A stretch of 64,000 nucleotides of DNA, taken from assembly GCA_045652745.1 (NCBI GenBank), contig JAZRUW010000015.1, positions 18,705 through 82,704 on the forward strand, written 5' to 3'. This DNA comes from RGIG2041 sp045652745. GTDB lineage: Bacteria > Bacillota > Clostridia > UBA1381 > UMGS1253. Under the pieces are notes generated by a model. That model worked only from the letters and a program-made list of their open reading frames with translations, was not told the origin of the DNA and searched no databases. The position numbers were made by a program, and so were the translations under genes. Positions 57,840 to 64,000 of the stretch are shown here, piece by piece (position 1 is the first letter of the stretch; each line of letters starts with the position of its first letter).

Positions 57840-59174
57840 ATGCACATTCAACTTTCGGACCATTTTAATACAAAGCGGATGCTTCGTTTTACGTTTCCGT
57901 CTGTCATCATGATGGTGGTAACGTCGCTATACAGCATTGTAGATGGCTTTTTTGTATCTAATTTTGTCGGAAAAACGCCGTTTGCGGCGGTGAATTTTAT
58001 CATGCCCGTTTTAATGCTTTTGGGCGTGTTCGGCTTTATGTTTGGTACGGGCGGCAGCGCGCTGATTGCCAAAACGCTCGGCGAGGGCAATCACGAGCGT
58101 GCGGACGGTCTGTTTTCGATGCTCGTGTATGTCAATATTATAAGCGGTGTGCTGATGGCGGTGCTCAGCATCGTATTTTTGCCGGGAATTACCAAGATGC
58201 TCGGTGCCACGGGACAGATGCTTTCCGACTGCGTGGTTTACGGACGCATCATTTTGGCGACTTTGCCGTTTTTGATGATGCAGTATGAATTTCAAAGCTT
58301 TTTTATTGCGGCGGAAAAACCGATGCTCGGTCTGTATATGTCCGTGGCGGCAGGTGTTTCTAATGTGGTTTTTGATGCGCTTTTTATGGTTGTTTTTAAA
58401 TGGGGTATCGTCGGAGCGGCTCTGGCGACGGCGATGAGCCAGCTCATCGGCGGTATCGTGCCGCTCGTGTATTTTTTAAGACCGAACACAAGCCGATTGC
58501 ATCTTGGAAAACCGGTTTGGGATTTTAAGGCACTTTTAAAAACCTGCACCAACGGCTCATCGGAGCTGATGACCAACATTTCCATGTCCGTGGTCGGTAT
58601 GCTTTATAATGTGCAGTTGATGCGATTTGCCGGAGAAAACGGTGTGGCCGCTTACGGGGTTTTAATGTATGTAAACTTTGTATTTATTTCTGTATTTATA
58701 GGGTTTTCCACGGGCATTGCACCCGTGTTCAGTTACCACTACGGCGCAAAAAACAATGCGGAAATCCGAGGCCTTTTTAAGCGATGTATTTGTATCATCG
58801 CTGTGCTTTCCGTGGCGATGCTTGTTTTGGGCGAGGCACTTGCGTATCCGCTTTCTTATATGTATACGGGTTATGATGCGGATTTGATGGATATGACCTT
58901 GCATGGTTTCGTCATCTTTGCGTTTTCCTTTTTGTTTGCAGGGTTTGCAATTTTTGGCTCAGCCTTTTTTACTGCGTTAAATGATGGCTTAACTTCGGCG
59001 CTGATTTCCTTTTTGCGCACGCTTTTGTTTCAGACCGCGGCCGTGCTGATATTGCCGGAAATCTGGGGACTTGACGGCATCTGGTATTCCGTGATATTCG
59101 CAGAAGCTATGGCAGTTCTCCTTACGGTTGTTTTTGTATTTTTAAAACGAAAAACAGCAAGAGTGTGTTCATAA
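57840..59174 (+). CDS. MATE-family efflux transporter (MepA/NorM-like)
   Basis: A 444-residue, twelve-helix protein. Conserved parts: LRFTFPSVIMMVVTSLYSIVDGFFVSNFVG in the first helix pair, GTGGSALIAKTLGEGN, PVFSYHYGAKN opening the second bundle and PEIWGLDGIWYSVIFAE near the end. It is distinct from the MATE protein at 5361. Likely exporter of cationic compounds. AGGAG precedes the ATG. Confidence 0.88.
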   Translation: MHIQLSDHFNTKRMLRFTFPSVIMMVVTSLYSIVDGFFVSNFVGKTPFAAVNFIMPVLMLLGVFGFMFGTGGSALIAKTLGEGNHERADGLFSMLVYVNIISGVLMAVLSIVFLPGITKMLGATGQMLSDCVVYGRIILATLPFLMMQYEFQSFFIAAEKPMLGLYMSVAAGVSNVVFDALFMVVFKWGIVGAALATAMSQLIGGIVPLVYFLRPNTSRLHLGKPVWDFKALLKTCTNGSSELMTNISMSVVGMLYNVQLMRFAGENGVAAYGVLMYVNFVFISVFIGFSTGIAPVFSYHYGAKNNAEIRGLFKRCICIIAVLSVAMLVLGEALAYPLSYMYTGYDADLMDMTLHGFVIFAFSFLFAGFAIFGSAFFTALNDGLTSALISFLRTLLFQTAAVLILPEIWGLDGIWYSVIFAEAMAVLLTVVFVFLKRKTARVCS

Positions 59175-59286
59175 ACAGCAAGATTGTTTCTTGCAATTTT
59201 ATATTGATCCTTATATAATTGAAGTAAGAGATTTATAAAATGAAGCGATTTTAGACATACTGAATTCAGAAGAGAAGGTGATTTTG

Positions 59287-59766
59287 ATGAAAACAGTTGC
59301 AGCATCCAGAACGGAACAGGTACAAATCCTGTCTTTGGCGACGTTAAACGGTTACAAGCGTTTGTTCGGCGGCAGGCTGATGGAATGGATTGACGTGGTG
59401 GCGGCGGTGGTTGCCAGACGGCATTCTGGTTGTAATGTAACAACGGCAACGGTGGATTCGCTCGAATTTACTGCGCCGGCGTATGCAAATGACACCTTGG
59501 TATTGGTCGGCTATATAACCTACACGGGCAGAACTTCCATGGAGGTGTGCGTTAAAACTTATGTAGAGGCGCTCGACGGGAGCAGAAGGCTGATCAATCA
59601 GGCCTATGTGGTTATGGTAGCGCTCGACGAGAACGAAAAACCGACCGAGGTAGAAAAACTGGTTTTACTGACCGATGAAGAACGGGAAGAATGGGAAGCT
59701 GCGGCCAAGCGTAATGCGGCGCGCAAGCAGAGAAAAAGAGACAGAGCGGAGGGTAAATTATGTTAG
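59287..59766 (+). CDS. acyl-CoA thioesterase (YciA/BACH-type hotdog)
   Basis: A 159-residue hotdog-fold thioesterase: NGYKRLFGGRLMEWIDVVAAVVARRHSG with the HGG-like turn, ATVDSLEFTAPAYANDTLVLVGYITYTGRTSMEVCVKTY, and a charged C-terminal tail (REEWEAAAKRNAARKQRKRDRAEGK). It should hydrolyse acyl-CoA to acid and CoA. AAGGTG precedes ATG 59287; a GTG three codons upstream is less likely. The stop overlaps the next ATG (ATGTTAG), so it is translationally coupled to the flavin reductase-rubredoxin gene. Confidence 0.87.
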   Translation: MKTVAASRTEQVQILSLATLNGYKRLFGGRLMEWIDVVAAVVARRHSGCNVTTATVDSLEFTAPAYANDTLVLVGYITYTGRTSMEVCVKTYVEALDGSRRLINQAYVVMVALDENEKPTEVEKLVLLTDEEREEWEAAAKRNAARKQRKRDRAEGKLC

Positions 59767-60368
59767 ATGTAAATGCAATGTTTAAACTATCGTACGGCCT
59801 TTTTGTGCTCAGCACAAAAGAAGGCGATAAGGACAACGGGTGTATTGTCAACACCGTTATGCAGGTGACAGATACACCGATGCGTATTTCGGTTACGGTA
59901 AATAAAAGCAATTATACAACGCAGATGATTGAAAAAACGGGAATTTTGAATGTGAGCATTTTGTCGGAGTCGGCAAAGTTTTCTGTGTTTGAACGCTTCG
60001 GATTTCAATCGGGCAGAGATACAGATAAATTTGCAGGTTTTGACGGCGCAAAGCGCAGCGAAAACGGTCTTTTGTATTTGACGGAAATGACCAATGCGTA
60101 TCTTTCGGCCAAGGTGATTTCTACGGTGGATTTGGGTACGCACCTTATGTTTATCGCTGATGTGACGGACGGTCAGGTGCTTTCGGATGTGCCGTCGGCA
60201 ACCTACGCATACTATTTTGCCAACATTAAGCCGAAGCCGCAGGCGGCAAAGAAAAAAGGCTGGGTCTGCAAAATTTGCGGTTATGTTTACGAAGGTGACC
60301 CGCTGCCGGAAGATTTTGTCTGCCCGTGGTGCAAGCATCCGGCATCGGACTTTGAGCCCTTACAATAA
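59760..60368 (+). CDS. flavin reductase-rubredoxin fusion (high-molecular-weight rubredoxin type)
   Basis: A 202-residue protein. Residues 1-155 are an FMN-binding flavin-reductase domain (LSYGLFVLSTKEGDKDNGCIVNTVMQVTDTPMRISVTVNKSNYTTQMI). Residues 165-202 are a rubredoxin with CKIC (Cys170, Cys173) and CPWC (Cys188, Cys191). The order matches Hrb of Moorella, which passes electrons from NADH to a flavodiiron protein for O2 or NO removal. No flavodiiron gene is adjacent. ATG overlaps the thioesterase stop. Confidence 0.9.
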   Translation: MLDVNAMFKLSYGLFVLSTKEGDKDNGCIVNTVMQVTDTPMRISVTVNKSNYTTQMIEKTGILNVSILSESAKFSVFERFGFQSGRDTDKFAGFDGAKRSENGLLYLTEMTNAYLSAKVISTVDLGTHLMFIADVTDGQVLSDVPSATYAYYFANIKPKPQAAKKKGWVCKICGYVYEGDPLPEDFVCPWCKHPASDFEPLQ

Positions 60369-60369
60369 C

Positions 60370-60406
60370 AAAAACGCTGAAATGAAATTTCATTTCAGCG
60401 TTTTTT
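60370..60406. terminator. bidirectional terminator
   Basis: AAAAACGCTGAAATGAAAT and complement, T-rich on both strands. It serves the rubredoxin fusion and xth. Confidence 0.9.
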
Positions 60407-60407
60407 A

Positions 60408-61160
60408 TTATTGCATCGTCAGTTCTACCGGACAATGGTCGGAACCGAAAATATCGGTGTGAATTTTAGCATCGGTCAGGCGCGGTTTTAAGGCGTCGGA
60501 TACGATAAAGTAGTCAATACGCCAACCTGCGTTTTTCTCGCGCGCGGAAAATCGGTACGACCACCAGGAGTAAATATCGGTTTGGTCGGGATAAAAGTGG
60601 CGGAAGGTATCGGTAAAGCCGCTGTCTAAAAGCATGCTCATTTTGCCGCGTTCTTCGTCGGTAAAACCTGCGTTTTTGCGGTTGGTTTTCGGATTTTTCA
60701 GGTCAATTTCTTTGTGTGCTACATTTAAATCCCCGCAAAGAATCACCGGTTTGGTTTTTTCTAAGTTTTTTAAATATGCGCGGAAATCATCTTCCCACTG
60801 CATGCGGTAATCAAGGCGCTTTAATTCATTTTGCGAATTCGGTGTATAGCAGGTGATAAAGTAAAAATCGTCAAATTCTGCACAAATCACACGGCCTTCC
60901 TTGTCGTGCGCTTCAATGCCGATGCCGTAGGTTACATTTATCGGCTTTTGCTTTGTAAACAGTGCTGTACCGGAGTAGCCTTTTTTTTCGGCGTAGTTCC
61001 AGTAGCAATGATAGCCTTCGGGTGCAAAGTCCAGCTGTCCTGCCTGCATTTTGGTCTCCTGCAGACAGAATACATCCGCATCCGCAGCGTTAAAGAAATC
61101 TTCAAATCCTTTGCCCATGCAGGCGCGGATGCCGTTTACATTCCAGGAAATAAATTTCAT
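60408..61160 (-). CDS. xth: exodeoxyribonuclease III
   Basis: A 250-residue AP endonuclease/3'-5' exonuclease of the ExoIII family. SWNVNGIRA, LQETKMQ with the metal Glu, the catalytic YTPNSQN, CGDLNVAH, and the C-terminal WRIDYFIVSDALK and GSDHCPVEL are all present. It acts in base-excision repair. It is the only gene of its unit; GGTGGG lies before the ATG. Confidence 0.95.
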   Translation of the reverse strand: MKFISWNVNGIRACMGKGFEDFFNAADADVFCLQETKMQAGQLDFAPEGYHCYWNYAEKKGYSGTALFTKQKPINVTYGIGIEAHDKEGRVICAEFDDFYFITCYTPNSQNELKRLDYRMQWEDDFRAYLKNLEKTKPVILCGDLNVAHKEIDLKNPKTNRKNAGFTDEERGKMSMLLDSGFTDTFRHFYPDQTDIYSWWSYRFSAREKNAGWRIDYFIVSDALKPRLTDAKIHTDIFGSDHCPVELTMQ

Positions 61161-61291
61161 AATCCCACCTCAAAACAGTAATATTTCTAAAAAAAGCCCC
61201 TTATTCAATAAGAATTTAAAAGAATAGGTGCATTTGTATTCGCCATACTAATGATATACCAAATTTGAAAAAAAAACAAGAGGAGATTATT

Positions 61292-61339
61292 ATGCAAAAT
61301 TTTGCAGAAGAAAATCGGAGTTGGTATTCATTGGGGTGA
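61292..61339 (+). CDS. possible 15-residue mini-ORF
   Basis: MQNFAEENRSWYSLG with a strong GAGGAGA site six bases upstream. It lies in the 243-base gap between xth and the phosphatase gene. It could be a leader peptide or a relic of a longer gene. No hairpin or codon bias supports regulation. The rest of 61161-61403 shows nothing recognisable. Confidence 0.3.
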   Translation: MQNFAEENRSWYSLG

Positions 61340-61403
61340 GCGAATGTTTTTGTGCTTATATGAATAAATGTATTGCGGCATACTATCCGTTGAGGTGAAA
61401 ATT

Positions 61404-62123
61404 ATGTTATTTTTCTATATACGACACGGCGACCCGATTTACGGGCCGCAGGAACAATTAACACCGCTCGGGCATCGGCAGGCAGAAGCGGTTGCAAAGC
61501 GCCTTGCGCTCTATGGCATCGATGAAATCTATGCTTCGCCGATGACACGCGCGAAGCAGACGGCACAGCCGACCTGTGAGCTTTTGAAAAAGGAAATGAG
61601 CGTTTTAGACTTTGCAAGCGAGTCTCTGGCATGGCAGGAGTTGACTGTAAACGAGGAAGAGGCCGGTGCAGCCTGGCTGTTTCAGCATGCGCCTTCGCGC
61701 GCACTGATGACGGAGCCGGATATGCTTGCGCTCGGACAAAGATGGTATGACCATCCTGCGTTTGCCGGGTATGCATACGAAAAGGGCATCCATCGCATAC
61801 AGTCGGAGACGGACAAGTTTTTTGCAGGATTAGGCTATAAACATATTCCGGGGACGGGTAAATACAAGGTTACGGAAAACAGCGACAAGCGCGTTGCACT
61901 TTTTGCCCATCAGGGCTTTGGATTGGCATTTTTAAGCTGTATTTTAAATATCCCGTACCCGATTTTTTGTATGCACTTTGATATGGGGCACACGGGCATG
62001 ACGGTTATTGAGTTTAAAAACGAAAACGGTTTTGCAATGCCGCGCGTGCTGACGCTTGCCGATGATGCACATTTGTACCGTGAAGGCTTGCCGACGAAGT
62101 ACGAAAATAAAATTTATTTTTAA
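61404..62123 (+). CDS. histidine phosphatase family protein
   Basis: A 239-residue phosphatase of the phosphoglycerate-mutase-like fold. The catalytic RHG is at residues 7-9 (FYIRHGDPIYGPQEQLTPLGHRQA), SPMTRAKQTAQPTC is the second arginine motif, and FAHQGFG carries the second catalytic His. It lacks the full mutase signature, so a phosphatase of sugar phosphates or another small molecule is likelier. GAGGTG precedes ATG 61404; upstream in-frame codons lie in the gap. Confidence 0.85.
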   Translation: MLFFYIRHGDPIYGPQEQLTPLGHRQAEAVAKRLALYGIDEIYASPMTRAKQTAQPTCELLKKEMSVLDFASESLAWQELTVNEEEAGAAWLFQHAPSRALMTEPDMLALGQRWYDHPAFAGYAYEKGIHRIQSETDKFFAGLGYKHIPGTGKYKVTENSDKRVALFAHQGFGLAFLSCILNIPYPIFCMHFDMGHTGMTVIEFKNENGFAMPRVLTLADDAHLYREGLPTKYENKIYF

Positions 62124-62177
62124 GATAGACAATGTTTAGTATTTGCAATTGAATAAGAACAGACTTTATATGGAAAA

Positions 62178-62207
62178 GTTAAGCAGATACTAACGCAGCT
62201 GCTTAAC
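62178..62207. other. hairpin in the leader region upstream of dinB
   Basis: GTTAAGCAG pairs with CTGCTTAAC around 12 bases. Two further short stems follow (GAAGC..GCTTC near 62235-62260; CCCC..GGGG near 62274-62289). The 62124-62307 stretch carries no gene and no terminator. It could hold a small RNA or decayed sequence; not recognised. Confidence 0.35.
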
Positions 62208-62307
62208 CAAAACAGTTTATGATACGTACAGTGGAGAAGCTACCCGAGGCAGTGCTTCAAACAATTTTTCCAACCCCGAAAGGTAGGGGCCATACAAAAT
62301 TTTCCTG

Positions 62308-62335
62308 TTGACAAATTTTCTGGTTGTGCTATAAT
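62308..62335 (+). promoter_or_regulatory. promoter of dinB
   Basis: TTGACA, 16-bp spacer, TATAAT. Confidence 0.85.
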
Positions 62336-62340
62336 ATAAA

Positions 62341-62354
62341 CAAACAGATGTTTG
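62341..62354. promoter_or_regulatory. LexA/DinR-box-like dyad
   Basis: CAAAC-AGAT-GTTTG, a perfect dyad resembling the Gram-positive SOS box CGAACN4GTTCG, five bases downstream of the -10. In front of a Y-family polymerase this suggests SOS control. The match is to the weaker A/T variant, so it is provisional. Confidence 0.45.
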
Positions 62355-62373
62355 GAAACGAAGGGCGGTGAGG

Positions 62374-63618
62374 ATGGTGGCGGAGCGTGAACGCGTGATA
62401 CTGCACAGTGATTTGAATAATTTTTATGCCTCGGTAGAATGTTTGATACAGCCGGGATTGCGCGGCAAGTTTGTGGCAGTATGCGGCAAGGAAGAGGACA
62501 GGCACGGCATTGTGCTTGCTAAAAATCAGGCAGCGAAGATGTGCGGTGTGCAAACGGGCGATACCATCTGGCAGGCAAAAAAGAAATGCCCCGAATTGGT
62601 GGTTGTGCCGCCGCACTTTGATTTGTATCAGCATTATTCGCAGCTGGCACGAGAGATTTATATGGATTATACCGACCAGATTGAGCCGTTTGGTATGGAT
62701 GAGTGCTGGTTGGATGTGACCGGCAGCGTGCATTTGATGGGGAGCGGCGCGGAAATTGCGGAGCAAATCCGCAGTCGCATGGAAAATGAACTCGGGCTGA
62801 CGGTGTCCATCGGCGTTTCTTTTAACAAAGTGTTTGCAAAACTCGGCAGCGACTTGAAAAAACCGAATGCAGTGACGGTGATTACCAAAGCGAACTTTAA
62901 AAAGAAACTTTGGGATTTGGCGGCGTCGGAAATGATTGGCGTCGGACGTTCTACGGCGCAGACGCTCGAAAAATACGGTATTCACACTATAGGACAGTTA
63001 GCCGATGCTAACCCTTCGCTTTTGACGAGGTGGCTTGGTGTAAACGGAGAGAAATTGCACCGTTGGGCAAATGGTTTGGATCAAAGTCCCGTACAGGTTT
63101 TGGATGCGCCCAATGAGGTCAAAAGCGTAGGGCGCGGTATCACCTGTGTGGCAGATTTGGAAAATGAGCAGGATGTGTGGAAGGTCATATTAGCAATGGC
63201 GCAAAAGGTGGCCGTAGAACTTCGTCATATCGGTTTGCACGCCGGCGGCGTGGGCCTCGAGGTAAAAAACAACCAACTGGTGCGCACCAGTATGCAAAGC
63301 CGGTTAGATACACCCGTGCAAACGGCGGATGCGCTTGCCAAGCAAGCCATGGAGATGTTTCGCGCACAGTACGATTGGGCGCACCCCGTGCGTGCGCTCT
63401 CTGTACGTGCCTTTGCACTGACGGCGGAAGAATACAGCCAGCTCAGCATCACAGATGGAAAACACCCGATTGCACGCCGTGCCATCGAGGGTGTCATGGA
63501 TGAACTTAAAGAAAAATTCGGCCGTGAGGTTGCGACCTTCGGCACCCTGATGTGTGAAAACAAAATGCCTGACAAGGGGATGCATGAGATAGTCCTGCCG
63601 GGCATGATAAAAGAGTGA
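62374..63618 (+). CDS. dinB: DNA polymerase IV, Y family (DinB)
   Basis: A 414-residue translesion polymerase. The palm and fingers contain VILHSDLNNFYASVECL (metal Asp), GIVLAKNQAAKMCGVQTGDTIWQAKKKCP, and GMDECWLDVTGS with the DE catalytic pair. GVSFNKVFAKLGSDLKKPNAVTVI, a helix-hairpin-helix segment (GVGRSTAQTLEKYGIHTIGQLA) and the C-terminal little-finger domain follow. AAGGG lies eight bases before ATG 62374; a GTG two codons upstream is possible. A LexA-like box precedes it. Confidence 0.93.
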   Translation: MVAERERVILHSDLNNFYASVECLIQPGLRGKFVAVCGKEEDRHGIVLAKNQAAKMCGVQTGDTIWQAKKKCPELVVVPPHFDLYQHYSQLAREIYMDYTDQIEPFGMDECWLDVTGSVHLMGSGAEIAEQIRSRMENELGLTVSIGVSFNKVFAKLGSDLKKPNAVTVITKANFKKKLWDLAASEMIGVGRSTAQTLEKYGIHTIGQLADANPSLLTRWLGVNGEKLHRWANGLDQSPVQVLDAPNEVKSVGRGITCVADLENEQDVWKVILAMAQKVAVELRHIGLHAGGVGLEVKNNQLVRTSMQSRLDTPVQTADALAKQAMEMFRAQYDWAHPVRALSVRAFALTAEEYSQLSITDGKHPIARRAIEGVMDELKEKFGREVATFGTLMCENKMPDKGMHEIVLPGMIKE

Positions 63619-63668
63619 GGAAATGTAAAAATGCGCCGGAGTGCAAATGAATTTGCTATGCACAAACC

Positions 63669-64000
63669 TCACCCTCGACGTACCGATGTACGCCTTCGGG
63701 CCAATCGACAAGCCGATGCGGTTTGTCCATTCCGACGCATTTTTCCTATTTCCTCAAAAGATATTTCTCTTTTTTGCAACAAACTTTCAATTTTAATCAA
63801 TAATTCCGGGTTATCCACTTTCTCTTTCAGCATTTTTAATGATGTAAAATCATCATGTCCTAATTTATCTTTTTGTTCTAAAACAGTTAAAACTCTATCA
63901 TAACTACCTTCTATCCCCTTGACCAAACTTGGAGTTACTTGTCCATTTTCTAGCATATATGATAAATTTTGTTGCATATCTGGTATTCTAACAATATCAA
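63669..64000 (-). CDS. C-terminal part of an unidentified protein (5' end outside window)
   Basis: About 110 codons are visible, open to the right edge (DIVRIPDMQQNLSYMLENGQ...). Residues up to EEIGKMRRN are charged and helical (SYDRVLTVLEQKDKLGHDDFTSLKMLKEKVDNPELLIKIESLLQKREISFEEIG), suggesting a coiled or helical-bundle protein. The last ~25 residues are Arg/Ser/Ala-rich low complexity (ASACRLARRRTSVRRG) and may be coded by a repeat-like sequence. It is AT-rich compared with dinB. The family is not recognised. Confidence 0.55.
   Translation of the reverse strand, partial: DIVRIPDMQQNLSYMLENGQVTPSLVKGIEGSYDRVLTVLEQKDKLGHDDFTSLKMLKEKVDNPELLIKIESLLQKREISFEEIGKMRRNGQTASACRLARRRTSVRRG

Noticed and set aside
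62178..62300. 6S RNA or other known small RNA upstream of dinB
   Set aside because: The stems do not match the central bubble of 6S RNA or any other family I can recall; no terminator ends it.

Overview
The window looks like a chromosomal segment of an endospore-forming Bacillota, most likely class Clostridia (Oscillospirales-like; this placement is inference). Supporting signs are spoIIID and spoVT, a T-box in front of ileS, a long pyrophosphate-dependent phosphofructokinase, CarD, HflX, consensus sigma-A promoters and many strong intrinsic terminators. There are no rRNA genes, CRISPR arrays, transposases or phage structural genes. One tRNA gene is present.

Layout. 1-10.7 kb: transporters and peptidases on the plus strand (CPA2 antiporter, ClC channel, MATE pump, PepD, OPT oligopeptide transporter with a small PqqD-like gene), each with its own promoter and terminator. 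10.7-14.8 kb: the conserved rpmH-rnpA-yidD-yidC-jag-mnmE operon on the minus strand, without dnaA next to it. 14.9-20.2 kb: nadE, an initiator tRNA with an extra base in its T stem, spoIIID, pfp, an iron-sulfur aldo/keto reductase and purC. 20.2-25.7 kb: a PqqD/S26-peptidase pair, a copper-chaperone-like protein, a serine hydrolase, rlmD, then an AT-rich island with a nested palindromic hairpin array, an S23-like four-helix-bundle gene and a small membrane protein. 25.8-30.2 kb: a two-gene operon with a large SIR2-like/STAND-type NTPase behind a perfect consensus promoter, a candidate immune system. 30.2-36.6 kb: carD, an OFA transporter, spoVT, secG, hflX, yigZ and trxA.

36.6-51.9 kb holds two amino-acid operons on the minus strand. 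The aromatic operon (DAHP synthase, pheA, aroA, tyrA) is preceded by a Phe/Tyr-rich leader peptide and an attenuator. The arginine operon runs argC-argJ-argB-argD-argF-carA-carB. Its CarA has lost all three residues of the glutaminase catalytic triad, and its CarB is fused in frame to diaminopimelate epimerase (DapF). Together these suggest an ammonia-using carbamoyl-phosphate synthase tied to arginine synthesis, with lysine/peptidoglycan DapF carried on the same polypeptide.

52-64 kb: a second iron-sulfur aldo/keto reductase, T-box-ileS (long IleS2-type), a divergent SLOG/Xre pair sharing operator-like sequences, a cluster of intergenic palindromes, a second MATE pump, a thioesterase translationally coupled to a flavin reductase-rubredoxin fusion, exonuclease III, a histidine phosphatase, dinB with a LexA-like box, and a gene running off the right edge.

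Start codons were chosen by ribosome-binding site, family N-terminus and promoter position, so several genes are shorter than their longest open frame. All functions are inferred by reading protein motifs; no database search was run.
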